From the NCBI RefSeq assembly GCF_018691265.1, contig NW_024881276.1, forward strand, positions 1,674,001 through 1,738,000: DNA of 64,000 bases. The letters are read 5' to 3'. This document shows, piece after piece, positions 50,181 to 63,172 of this stretch. The stretch comes from Tyto alba. Taxonomy: Eukaryota > Chordata > Aves > Strigiformes > Tytonidae. The translations under genes and the position numbers were made by a program. Each line of letters opens with the position of its first letter. The stretch's first letter is position 1. The notes below the pieces were generated by a model. That model ran no database searches. It had not been told where the DNA came from and saw only the letters and a list, made by a program, of their open reading frames with translations.

Positions 50181-52195
50181 GGAAGTTTTTACCAGTTACC
50201 TCTTCCATAAATATTCATCTAGATACACAGTGAACAATGATATAACTAAAAAAAACACATACAAGCTATCTCCTTTGGCATTGCCGCTATTTTTCATTCT
50301 CTAAACAATTTCTCTTTTTATATAGCACATAAGGTATGTCAGGAATTACATTATGCTTTCCTAATGAGACCTCTCAATGCCATCTGGAAAAATGGATTTT
50401 TTTATGACTATGCAAAGTCCCAGTTTGAACGTGTCATTTCTATCAAAGAATTTTTTTTAATGTATATTGCTGCCCCAGTTTTGTCAAATAAAAAAAAAAA
50501 AAATGTTTATTATGCAACTTCTTAAAAGAAGCATCTGCTACCATTCCAATCTTATTTTCCCCTTGTAAATTGGTAAATTATATTATTTCCATATTATGTT
50601 ACATGAAGGAAAATCCCTAGCTGCTTTTAGTGGGCAACTTACATGATATGTTTCTACACAAATCCAGGCTGCAATAGGCAAAAGTATTAATTCTGAACAT
50701 TGAAATTTGTGATTGAGTAACAGGTTCACTGTTACAGAGGATCTATGGTGTGGTTCAGCTGTGTCCATAAATGTAGGAAGGTACCTCAGTGTATGAAAGA
50801 ACAAACAAATGAAAAAACAACAAACACACCCCCTAACAAATTAATGACATTTCTAGCCCTTATTGTAATGTCAGGTGTACTAGATCTTCCCGTAGCATAA
50901 CTGCAGTCATTTCAGCAACCAGTGGACAACAGATACATATTTTTAACCTCTTTTTATGTGTTACATATACAAAGAAATTAACCTCGATATGATTGTGTTT
51001 TGCAATTAATGTGCAGCGTGCAGTTATATCTAAAAGGGTGAAGAAACGGATCCTCTACAAGGTTCTTCTTGTAGGTGTCCTCTCTTTTGGCCACATACAA
51101 TACCAGTAATTCACAAGTGGGAGGCTGTATGGATAGGTGAACACGGAAAGCTTAGAGGAATGTCAAGGTGTTGAGTTAGTGAGCACATTTCTGGCTAGCA
51201 TCTTTGGCCCACAGGTTGCTACTTTATCTAATATGCGTACTCATTTTCTTAATAAAGGCATTGAACTCATTATTTCTGCATGCCTGGAACAAAGCTAGAA
51301 TGAAACTGATGATCATGTGAAGATCTTTCCAGTACAGGTATTAATTTCGTACGTCTATGGAGAAACCTGCCAAAACAGACAATCTCAGCTTTGCGCAAAT
51401 CAAATCACAGTAGCATCTGCTATGCAGCTGGTTCTAGGAGGGAGATGGTTTACATCATAGTTCATACCAGGGAAGAGGTATTGCAAGCATCAGGGTGGAG
51501 GGCTTTTGGTGGTAGGACTGTTCAGTGCCCTCATCGTGTGGCACTGAGTCTTCTCTTCGTGAGGCCGTGAAAGGAGGCTTCTGCACAAAGAAGCTAGTGT
51601 AGTACCGGTCCCAAGGAGAGATGAATTCACAGCACAAGCTCATCCACACCGCCCCTCTGTAAGGTCCTGAAATGCAGCTCAGAGTCACAGAGTGGAGCTG
51701 GGAAGAGCTCAAACTGTAGGCAGCAGGATCTTGGGTGATCTATGAAGTGCTATCAGCCTTTTCATGTCAGCATGCGGGACGGAGAGAGCTGCCTGCTACA
51801 GCTCTATGGAGGCAACTGGGAGTGCAGCTCTCCCACCACCCCAAGTGCCAGGTGGTAGACAGCAGTGCACCCCAGACAGAAAGGGAGGTGTCTGCAGGTT
51901 TAGAAGTGTCGAATATCCAAGGCATTGATAATCCAGGGAGATAATCTGCATATTTACAGTCTTTCCTCCCTATTTTAGAGGCCCACTGGGTTCACTACCA
52001 CTTCATCCCTCCCCTATCAAAATTGAAACCCCACAATTCTTTCCGTGCTGTGAGAGTAGATTTATGAGAATAAGAAAAGAAAGGACCCTTCCAAGCAATG
52101 TGCTGCTTGAGTTACTTTTACTGAAGGTAGCTATCAGGCAAAAATCAATCTCTATTTCTGTATTGCAATACTCCAGTCAAATCAAATCTCAATGG
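50181..52195. other. Intergenic stretch
   Basis: Nothing recognisable apart from an A-run near 50491-50503. Confidence 0.45.
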
Positions 52196-52275
52196 AAAAA
52201 AAAAAAAACAAACCAACCAACCAATAAACCAAAACCCCAAACAAACAAATAATAAAAAAAAAAATAAATAAAACA
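52196..52275 (+). repeat. A-rich low-complexity tract (AACC/AAAC/AATA units)
   Basis: About 80 bp of A-runs with (CCAA)n, (CAAA)n and (AATA)n stretches and almost no G. It is probably a decayed microsatellite. Confidence 0.85.
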
Positions 52276-55200
52276 ACCCCCCCACAACCCAGCAATATAC
52301 ACAAAGCAAAGTTTATCTGTCCAAATATAGATACAAATATTGTAGACACTGTCACTGGAGTTAGTAATCTGAATTCCCTTTACAGCTGATGGAAAGGCGC
52401 AGACACTTCTGGAACACAACTCATCTTATCTTAAAGTAGACATCCGAAATTGGAGTCGTATAAACCATACTCTAAAAGAGTTGACTTATTTTTCAGCACC
52501 TATAAAAGGGAGTCTAAAGAGAGTCTAGCCCAGCCATAAACATTTGCATTTCTGGAAGGTGAATCCCACACACCTTACCTCTTAAACAGCAGAAGCAGGG
52601 ATGCTGCACTGGGGAACACAGAACAGTAATAGCATAAGAAAGATGCGTAAGCAATTGTGCAGTTATGAGGAACAGAGTTGGCTGTGGGGATTTCCCTGTT
52701 CTTTCTAGGACTAAAGAAGAATACGAAGACGAATATGTCTACGGTTCCTGCTCTACTCTATTGTGCACTTTGTGTGCCTGCAATATCTCAGCACAGGCTC
52801 CTTGCATTAGCACAAGTACAAAGGAGCCTTTTTGCTCCAGTAGCATGGAGCTGTGTGTGAGATCACTTACTCTACCGTGCAGCGAGCTCTGGGCTAAAGG
52901 GTTTGGTCTATTTCTGAATTTCAAGACATCTGAAGAAAATCAGCTCGAATATTTCCAGATTTTACCACAACATGTAGTAGTTTCATAACCAAAGGTACCT
53001 ATATAAAGAAGTATATAGTACAGTGCTCTCAAAAAGTCACGGTCAGTTCTCTGTAACACAGCAACCAAGTGTCCCAACTCACCTTCCAGTTAGGTTCTAA
53101 ATGATCTCAAGCTTTTCTAAACAGAGTGAGGATCAAAAGACAATGACAAGTAAGAAAAAAAAAAAAAAAGTGGCATGGAAAAAGAAATAACTGTATTCTG
53201 AAGAAAATGTACAGCTTTGTGTTTTTAACGTTACTGCTACCAGACTTGTAATGAGCTCTTCTACATGAGGAACATTCAAGTAGGGTGAGGTGCTGCGTGT
53301 TATACAGCACACCTAAGTACATAGGAGACCTCAGGGGAACAACTCCACAGCTTCTGTAATTTTTCTACTGTCATTTTGGAGATCCATCATCAATCATTTC
53401 ATGTTGTGTTCTGCTAAACGCTGTTGTAACTTTTTCCTTCCACCAAGACTACCTTGAGCCATCCAGTCACATTGAAGTGTCCTGTCAAATACTTGCTTGT
53501 GTTAAAATAACGGCTGATAATAGAGACACAGTAGGCTACAATGAAGTATTTAAATATTTCACTAATACATTGTTTGTGTATCACACAAACACTAGCAGTA
53601 ATATACTAAGGACCTTGCATGTGTCTATGCAGCAGCATCCCTCTTGTCTTTGTTCTTCATTTGTGCCACAAAGGTCTTGCTTTTTTTCAGTAGTGTTACT
53701 GGAATGAGGGGAAAGACCTTATTGCCACAACATACTGACATACTGCCCCTGTGTGTTACTGTCCCTATGTGGTTAAATTGTGTCTATTTCTCAAATCCCT
53801 GCATACAGTCTCCTCTTTTATTGAATAACTCTCTATCACGCTTTCCAGGAGCATATCCTCAATGGATAACAGGGTATGCCTGTGTGTTGTGAATATACTG
53901 GCACACGTGAAAAACACTTGCCAATGAAATATGGAGGCAAAGTGATCAGCACGTACAACCACAGATCGTGCAGATTCTCACATTCGTATGGTCTATAGGG
54001 AGAGGTGAGCTGTCCTCCCTTTTTGACTTGCATTTCATCCTGTGCTTGGCACGGTGTGAAGGATAACTTGGAGCTGGCAGAGCCATATGAACGTGGATCC
54101 TAGTTGGAATGGTTTTTCCTACTTCTCTCACACACCATTCATCAGTCTTTTGACAGAGACTGGCCTCCATTCACAAATGGGGATGTGGCCATCGTTATCA
54201 GCATAACAGGGAGTGGGGCTGCACTTCTGCCTGGCCATAATTGCTACCGAAATTGTGTGAGACAGACAATGATGGTTGCTGCTTAAATACGGGTTTAGTG
54301 TGACTCACCAGGGGCAACTGGCTGCTTTAATTTATCTCCCTAAATCTCACCTGCCAAAAGGATGGCCCTGCCGAGCCTGTTCTCCAGCTCCGGTGTAACC
54401 ATTCCCCCATCCAGCTGCAGGAGGGCTGTTTTCGACTTTTGTTCCCCTCCTTTTCATAATGTCAGGAGACCATGATGCTTAGTTTGATAGTCCTCTGCAG
54501 TAAACAGAATAGGAGTTATACAACCTTTTTTTTTTGGAAAAGAGTAACACTGATTGTTTAAGTAGTGCTCCTCAAGGATTCATAAAAATAGTTTTCATGC
54601 ATTTACCTGGAGGGAGGGAATTCCTTTTCTCTTCTCATTACTATTTGTCCATTCTCTACAAGAAATTAACCGAATACACAAAGCTGAGGGAGTGTGAGTA
54701 CTTGTTCCGACCAGCTGATAGGTAGGTAGCAGCATCAATCATATGCTTCTTGGATGAGTCAACAGAGATATCCAAGGCTCCTACTCTTTTCTTAGGTTCT
54801 TCAAGTCAAACTTGAGGCACATGGTTAGAGCCATGTGGAGCATTTTCACTGTTGTTCTTCAGCTCATACCTTATTAATGGTTAAGTAAATATAAATCTAA
54901 CACTTCTAGTAATATCAAAATTAATTTGAAAAGAAGGTACTCAAAGACACGGTGGTTACTTTCCCTATAAACCCTACAAAAATTCAAAGTACTTCAGCAC
55001 TTAGGAACATTTTTCAAAACAGTGCATGTGCATTTCAGTGAGAATGTTCCTGTAAGTGAAGTGTTGTAACCATGTTGAGAGTGCTTTTCCATTCTCTTGG
55101 ATAATTTCAGATTTGTTAGTCAATAGTGTAATTTCATTATTCTGTAAAGTACTGGACCAATTTTTCAGATGAAGTGCTAGACTGAAAGGTGTTTTTCCTT

Positions 55201-57830
55201 CCTATTGTGACATCCTTGTTCTGAGACTATGGGGCTTTTAAATGCTGCATTAAGACTAGAAAAATTTATTCTAGCCCTGTCATTAGTCCCACAGAACTTT
55301 TAAATTATTGAAGCATTTTGCTTATTAATAAATATTAAAGGATTTTTTTAATGTTACGTAATTACAGATTTAGTCATATACTTTATAATGATGGTTTTTT
55401 AATATATAAATAGAGAAAGAACATATGTAACAAAGATGCATATTATATCTATTAGCATATCACAGCTAATGATATAGCAATATCAGATACATTTCTTATT
55501 GGTAAGCCTTAAAAGGTTTTTGTTCATTTTAAATATTTGGGTTTTTTTCATAAAAACAGCTGAGCTTGAGTTATAAAACCTCTATGTGCTTCAGTATTCC
55601 TAGAACAGGAATAATTTGCAGAAGGAGCTATCGGATATTTTTAAAAAATTGTTACTGTTCACCTAACTCTACAATAAAAACTCTCATACCCAAGGTGGGA
55701 TTGATCTCAGTTTCAGGTGGCTAAATCTAATACAGACATCTAATTCCCTTTGTAATTAATAAAAATAAGTAAAAAGGTTTTACTCTTTTGCCCAGGCATA
55801 GCATACAAACCCTTTGCTCGCACATAGGCACATTGTACCAACGTGGGCTTTGCCTCCAGCTGCCTCCAGACGGGCACAGGTCTCCAGCAGGACCCGTGTC
55901 ACCTCTACCAGACCCAAGAAAACTCTAGATAACGGAATCAAGCCCTAGACACTCACCTTGGAAAGAGGTTCCCTAGAAATACCCTCTTCTCTCATCTCAT
56001 ATAAATAGAATCAAGACAACTAGAACCAGATTCAGTACCCAGAGAACCCACATCGGTGACAGACATAACACAGGATGCAAGGGATGCCTGTGGCCACTGA
56101 AGTGAAAGCCACAATGAGCCGTGTGATCCCGTGGCATCTCATATACCTGTAGAAAACTCTGTTTAGGGCACATGACTGAGACCAGCGAGAGAAGCTAGTG
56201 ATCTGGGCACAGAAAAGGGTTCTAGTCACATCATTCCAGTTCCAGAGAGCGGCCTTTGTCCGTGAAGAAGAGAGTTTAAGGTGCAGGCTTTTCTTCTAGA
56301 CTAGCCCATGCTGTCATGAAGATCAGCACAGGTGTGAAAACCTTTCCTACTTATCATGTAAGGACCTCGTCACTCAGATCACTGTGTATATGGTACTTCC
56401 AGAACCAGGCTCTTTGACCTGTCTATTCAATTATTCGTGGAATTGATTCCGACTGCATTTAGAAAACTGCTTTAGCCTTTCGTGTGCAAAATGAAAATAA
56501 TGACATTTCCTTAACTCAGAAGCACTGTGAGAAACAGTACAATACAAAGCATGGGAAAATATGGTAACAAGGCTCTTCTAAGCAGCACAAGTGAAACCTG
56601 CTTTTGTTCCATCTGGGTGATAAAGAAGTCAATACCATCACACCACGTTTCCTTCATCATTTTAACCACAGACTCCGACAAAAAAGAAGAGGGTGAAATC
56701 TTAAATAAGAAGTTAAATCTAGCACTGTTTCTTTAGGCCTAAGCAATCTGTGAACATAATGACATTTATTTCCAAAAAAGCCATTTGTATGGGGGAATTG
56801 GTAGACAGCTATTTAGACGCAAATGAATTTCAGACCGTAGCTGTGTAGGTTTTTCTTTGTCATTCATTTAAACAAAAATGTCTTGTGCTGTATGGTGTGA
56901 AAATGAATAAATGCACTGTAAATATCCTGAGACACACTTCAAACAGTCTCACAGCACATGCACTTCTTCCTCTGAAGTGCTTGGATACCATGGAAATTAA
57001 TACCAGAGAATTGGTATTAATTATATGCTTATAAAAAATATCAGTTCAGCTTCTTAGACAAGTTAAATTCTGAACATTTATTGTGATGTAAATTTGAGTA
57101 ACACCGTAAGTAGTTGTTCTGAGAAATGTCAGCCTTAATGTATCAAAACTGTTTATTAATGAACAGTCTTCTATTTATACATTTCCTCTTCCATACTTCA
57201 TCTTTAATTGCCTGTAGTGCTGTTGCAAGGTTTCTGGTTGATGGCCCAGGGATCAAAATTACCTGCTTACCAACAGAAATGTGGTCAAAAGGTTAATGTA
57301 ATCTTTGGGTGTCTTAACAGGGGAGAAATGGGTAGAGAAGCTATAGCAGTGTTACATGTGCCAGAGGACAGTCTTTACTGGAATAAGTCACGGGACAGGG
57401 AGACACCTTCTTGATCATGATCAAATTTATTACAACCAACCATGTCATCCTCATCCAGCCACGATCCATTTAAAAATTAGGTGTTTTCCCCTTTATACTC
57501 CTGTAAGGTGGTTCCAGGGTATCATTAATTGGATATATTCTTCCAGTATTCACTCTAAATTCACTGAAGACCACTCAAACACTTGGTCTGAAAATTCTGT
57601 ATGAAATTCTATTACTCACAATTCAAGACAATGTATAAACATGGGAGAAAAAAAGAAAAATAATGAGACTGGCCAAAGGATTGAAATATGCTTTAGAGTG
57701 CCAAGGTGGGATTGACTGCAAATGAATCTCAAGTGTCCATGCCACTTGCAGACAACAATTTTGTAAAGATGGGAGTTTCACTAGATTAATAATTGCGATG
57801 AATCTATTTAACTTATCAATGAGAAGTTAG
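52276..57830. other. Intergenic stretch
   Basis: AT-rich, especially at 55300-55560. An A-run lies near 53155-53169. No gene or classified repeat was recognised. Confidence 0.45.
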
Positions 57831-58966
57831 TAGAGGGCTGTGTGGGGAGGGACGTTCGGACAGGCAAGTTGTGTGTGCTGTCTGGTTTCAGCTCAGCAAG
57901 TCTGGGACTGAGCAATCCCTTGAAGGGGGAACGTTATCCCAGGCCACAGAGAGGTGCTGGGTAGTTGTGACATTTGCTCTGGCCAGGCAGACACAGATAT
58001 TCATGGGCCAAAATGGGAAGAAAATGCCATCTTTTCCTGTTTGGTCCAGGCAACAGAACCACAAGTTTCAGGAGCTCCAGAGAGGGTCCAGCATAAGGAG
58101 GTGCCTCAGGCACTGAGATGGATCTGCAGGATGGGAGCCAGCAGCACCCAGACGCCTGCCCCCTTTCCTGAAGGTGTGGGGCAGGCCTTGGGGGCCCAGA
58201 GCATATCTCTGAAAGGGAAGGTTGCTGTACTTTTCCCAGCACCACCATCCTCCTCCTGCCAGCAACTGTTCTACCACACAAGGCACCAGATTGTTCTGCC
58301 CTCCACTGACCCCTGAAAATGACCTCCCAGAGCCAGGTCCAGCACATGGAGGACCCATTTATGTCCCTTTTCCTGTGGGTTCTACAGAGAAGTCAGAGGC
58401 TCTGCCCACAGGAATACTGTGGGAATCCCATTTTTCTGTCCTCTATGAGTCTGGGATACGTTCCTGGCTCACGGCTGGCAAAGGCCTGTATTTGTCTCAC
58501 TAGTACTGCACTCACATAAGAAATAAAAAGCTGGACAATCAAATGAAATAGAGTTGGTTGCCAGTCAATCTTTTCCAGGATTTTTCCTTTTTCCTTCAAG
58601 GTCCACTGTCCCCCCTATACCCATTCTGCTTTCTTTGCCTACTGCAAGCCCAGGAAGGAACAGGGTGAGATCACGGCACCATCTCCTAGCTCCTCATTCA
58701 ATCACATGCATATTTCTGACATATTTACATATATTTTTATATTATGATTAATTCCTGCTCCAAAAGAAATGGGCAAACAATCAGGGGGTGGTCTGAGCTC
58801 ATGTGGGTACGATGTGTTCAAAAACTAGCAACAAACCAATCTCAAAGCAGCGTGAAAAGAGGTAGGGAATGGTATCATGGGAAATGGCAGCCTCCATGTA
58901 TGGGGGCAGGGGTTTCCTGTTCAGATCAACATGTCTGCCTGTGAACATGGGGAACAAGGTCTTGTC
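57831..58966. other. GC-richer intergenic block, unclassified
   Basis: Higher G+C than its neighbours. Overlapping frames of 120 (+, 57954-58316) and 137 codons (-, 58347 to 57934) exist, but no known domain, splice structure or transposon signature was recognised. It may be an old LTR element, a retrocopy or the upstream part of a regulatory region (see 58967-59155). Confidence 0.35.
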
Positions 58967-59155
58967 AAAAATGGTGGCTCCCTGCTGTAAAAATGGTGGC
59001 TGAAACAAAACGGTGGCCCCCCAGGATGCAGCGGGAAAGGCCTTTTGGGTAAAGTGGGAGGAGCCACTGTCAGCCAATCAGCGGGCTGGCTGTGAACATG
59101 TAGGGTATGACATACGGCACAGTGGAGACCCCAGGGGCAAAAGGAGGTGACGTCA
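58967..59155 (+). promoter_or_regulatory. Cluster of promoter-type motifs (YY1-like, CCAAT, CRE)
   Basis: Within 190 bp there are three copies of a YY1-like AAAA(T/C)GGTGGC motif: 58967-58977, 58990-59000 and 59007-59017, the third carrying C. A CCAAT box lies at 59074-59078 and a perfect CRE palindrome TGACGTCA at 59148-59155. A donor-like gtgagt follows at about 59192. The cluster could be the promoter of a non-coding transcript or an LTR promoter. No TATA box or gene was found. This is motif-level evidence only. Confidence 0.4.
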
Positions 59156-62100
59156 GCAGAGCAGGTGACCAGGAGACGGGTGGAATTCCAGGGTGAGTGG
59201 GTGATGGAGCAGCCAGCAGCGTGGGGCTACGGCTGAGTTCTTGTTGTTGCCCTCCAGACGCATGTCTCTGCATTTTCTTCTGTTAGATTTCATACTGACT
59301 CTGTCAGACGAGATGATAAAATAATCTAACGCTTCTTGTACTATGGTCAGGTCCTCTTCAGTTTCAACAATACATCTTTAAGTTTGGGTTTCATCATCGA
59401 CTTTTGCCTAGTCCTAACTAGAAGTCAAATATTATTATCTGCAGCAGGGACAATTTCAAGTATGATCCCTGAGGAATACTGGGGGGTTTTTTTCAGTCCT
59501 CTTTTTTTTTATCCAGATAAATCTGCTTTAGTAAACTCCGTTAACCTTGGATTCTCTTTTATTGCCACCAAAGATTTCCTATGAGCATCGGATAAAGTAC
59601 TTTATTTAAGTGCAAATGGATTAACCCACTGAATTACCTGCCTCTGAAAAATCTGTTATCAATAAAAAGATATTTGAGCAGACTAAGGGCTCTACCTTTG
59701 GTATTCAACTTCTCATTAGACTGCATGTCTGTATCTGTGTTGCTTTTCTTTGAAATCTCTTCCAAAAGTTTGTAAAATACTGATGTTAAACTAAGACATC
59801 TCTACATCCTTGAATCCCTGACTTTACTCTCACGCTCTTAGTTTTACTTGCTACTACTCTCCAGGTATCAAAATACTACTGAAATAAAAGATTCAGGATA
59901 AAAAACCTAACCCAAACCCAAACATTAATTTTTCTGGCTTTGCAATTTCTTGTGTCAACTCTCTTCACAGCCTAAGATAGAGGTCAGCAAAACTATCTGG
60001 TGTTACATGCTTTGTAACGTTAACTGAAGTAAGCTTTGCTGGAACCTCAAACATGATCATTTGAACTATTGCTCTATCCTTATTTTTTCCACAATTTGGA
60101 AGTAATTCAGAAGAGGGATCCCTATTTTTTCTAAGAAGATTTCATAAGGATTATTCTTGTGAAGCTGGGAAAATTAAATTCTTCCTCATGAGCCTGAATT
60201 CTACAATTTTATTAATCCTTTTTTCATACATGTAGCTTCTACATCTGTGTCTTTAATTATCTGGCTCAGTCTTTCTATTTTTCTGCCTCTCTTGAAGACT
60301 CAGTCTATTTTCTCTCCAAACTTCTGGGCATATGTTGACAATACTTTTTAAATGGTCACAATCTGAGAGGAACTATTCTGAAATGCAATTCAGTTGATTG
60401 TTAATAGTAGTCATCAGAATACTTTGTAATTATTCCTGTGAGAATACTTGTATAGATTACATGAAAGGATGATTGCAGAGGAAAATAATGGCTGTCTTGA
60501 GTGCCGGTTATTTATCTGGAAAGCATTTTTTAATAAAGGAAAAGTTTCTGGCATACATTATGTAAATGTTGTATTGTTTCAAGTCCTAGTTCTTAGCTTC
60601 TCTCCTATCCAATTTTCTAAAATACTTGCCTTTGTTTCTGAGTGTCACTACATCTAGAAACGAAGAACTCTAGCAATTGGTGACAACTAGTGCTGCTGGA
60701 GAAAGCATGACCATGTGATCTGGGAGCTTGTCATACATATACTATTTGGCTTGTCTCTTGCCATAAATGAAAAATAAATTAATTTCTTTCATGTTTCAGT
60801 CTGACATATTTCCAAACAATACCCTGGCATTGATATGAGTGTTGGGTGGCAAAATGAGTTAATGAGCTAGAATAGAAAATTTTCAAGTTTTTTTAATTAC
60901 TCAGTCTAAGGCTAGAGAATGAAAATACGTATTGCTTACTTTGTCCCTTTGTCCCTCTTGCAACATGACCTAACAACACCTTCTTTTCAGAGCAGTTCTA
61001 GAACAATGACACAATCCTAGTGGGACTCCTACATAGTCCCTCATCTCCTTCATTCTCTGACTAAGGGGTAAGGTTTTTAATGACATGCCATGCTGAAAAT
61101 TTCATACCTGCTGTTCAGACTGGGAGAATGGATGGTCTGGGATAGATTCATGAGTGTTGGTGGTGTCTGTGGGAAAGACAGACAAGAAAGACAAGAAAGA
61201 GTAGTCTGGAAAGAAGTTTCTCACCTGCTATTCCACTGGCTTAAATAGGTTAAGTGGTCTAGGCTATCTGGGGCTGCATGAATTTATGAAAGACTTGCTA
61301 GCATGTGGTGAGCATTTCCAAAATGGAAGGAAAGCTGAGATTTCCATATCTACTGTCCTGCAGGTCCCAAATTGCTTTGGGACTTTGCTCCTTTGTATGT
61401 TACCAGGCAGCAAAAAGAAGCTGGCACATCACATCTATTCCTTTATGCCACCCATGCTACCTGATGAACGCCTTTGTCGGACTTGCTGTGACATCTGAAG
61501 AACCACGGAGATTTACAGTGATGGCAAATGAGTTTGCCTATTTCCATGTTCATCCAGTTTCATTTAAAGAACATTAAAGGAAACCCTAATAATAACATCT
61601 CAGCTCGCATGCACGCTGCTTTCCTGGCCTATTTGAAAATATCAGCCTCAGTGTATTTGCATGTAATTAGCACATGCCCCTCCTTCACTCACCATCACAA
61701 AGCTGCCGTATAACTGAGCTATAGTTCCTGCTCACTGTTGCCATCCATAGGTGATTCTACATTCTTACCCTTTTTCTCCTGTGGTTTAAGACAGGAAGAA
61801 AACAAATTCTGACCTGAGATGCAAAAGACCCACGGGAGGAAAAAAAAAAAAATCCATCAAATGTGTGCATACAAGTTGAAGATGAATAATCATTTAATCT
61901 ATTTCGGACTCCTCCACTGATTGTGAATAAATTATCAGTTAATAAGTTAAGCCAGTAGGAAGTCTACTGCAATGTTTTGTATTATTCGACTATCTAGTTT
62001 TCTTTGGCTGAAAGGAAGTTCATCAATGGCTCTCTCATTCTGGGCAGAGATATATATCATCAAACTTCATCAGATCTTCCTTCTATAACTGATTACACTC

Positions 62101-62670
62101 AAGTATTTACTGGGGTTCAACTAGACTTAAAAATTATAAGGCAAATATGATATTTCTCCTGATATAAAAGAATTGGCTTATGTTCACCATTCCTACCCTG
62201 AAACCTATTATTACTGAGTAAATTGGGTTTGCTTCTGCCAGCAAAGAATTCAGTCAGACTTCCTCAGGGCTAAATCCATTGCTCAGCAGAGCCTGACTTA
62301 TCCTTAAAACGTGGGGATTTCCCAGCTACAGGGAAAGCACCTTTAGTTCTCCTCCTTAAGAGCTTACTGTAACATGAACAAAGGTGGGGAGAGCATATAC
62401 TCGGGGGAAGGGGCCAGCAGTGGTCCTCAGGAAAATAGGACCCTACTCTGGTCCAGTGTGATTCTTCTGATTCCTGCAAGACTCCAGCTAAGCACTAATA
62501 AGTCCTGAAGTATTGGATAAATGGTAACCATGGCAAGGGCATGACAAGCTTTAAAAGTAAATACATAATTTAAATCATACTTATGTATAATCTTATACCT
62601 GTCAGGTTAATCAAGCCAGTTTCTTTCTGATGAAGAAAGAAAAAGTCTGACACATTTGTGACATTGAGTT
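59156..62670. other. Intergenic stretch
   Basis: No gene or classified repeat was recognised. A short direct repeat (agacaagaaagacaagaaaga) lies near 61179-61200. Confidence 0.45.
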
Positions 62671-63172
62671 CAGATCTGGGGTTCCCAACATATGAAGGAC
62701 ATCGACCTGTTGGAGCAACTCCAGAAGAGGCCACGAAGATGATCAGGGGGATGGAGTGCCTCTCCTATGAGGCCAGGCTGAGAGAGTTGGGGTTGTTCAG
62801 ACTGGAGAAGAGAAGGCTCTGGGAAAAACTTATAGTGGCCTTCCAGTACTTAAAAGGGGCCTACAAGAAAGTTGGAGAAGGACTTTTTACAAGGGCATGT
62901 AGTGATAGGACAAGGGTTGATGGCTTCAAATTGGCAGAGGGTAGATTTAGATTAGGTGTAAGGAAGAAGTTCTTCACTGTGAGAGTGATGAAACACTGGC
63001 CCAGGGTGCCCAGAGCAGCTGTGGCTGCCCCCTCCCTGGAAGGGTTCAAGGCCAGGTTGGACGGGGCTGGGAGCCCCCTGGGCTGGGGGAAGGGGGCCCT
63101 GCCCATGACAAAGGGAGTTGGACTAGATTATCTTTAAGGTTCCTTCCGACCCAAACCATTCTATGATTCTAT
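62671..63172 (+). mobile_element. CR1 LINE, 3' fragment
   Basis: A well-preserved CR1 3' end. It starts in the 'cagatctggggttcccaaca' segment and continues with 'ccacgaagatgatcagggggatgga' and 'gttcagactggagaagagaaggctctggg'. It then has 'aggaagaagttcttcactgtgagagtg' and 'ggactagattatctttaaggttccttcc', and ends in the ATTCTATGATTCTAT tail. It is 5'-truncated. The 159-codon frame (62658-63137) is a read-through of the untranslated CR1 3' region, not an intact protein. It is less diverged than the copies at 13591 and 49900, hence probably younger. Confidence 0.95.

Noticed and set aside
49691..50233. 180-codon + frame
   Set aside because: Much of it overlaps a degenerate CR1 fragment, and no protein family is recognisable.
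62658..63137. 159-codon + frame
   Set aside because: It is the 3' region of a CR1 LINE and contains no intact reverse transcriptase or endonuclease motif.
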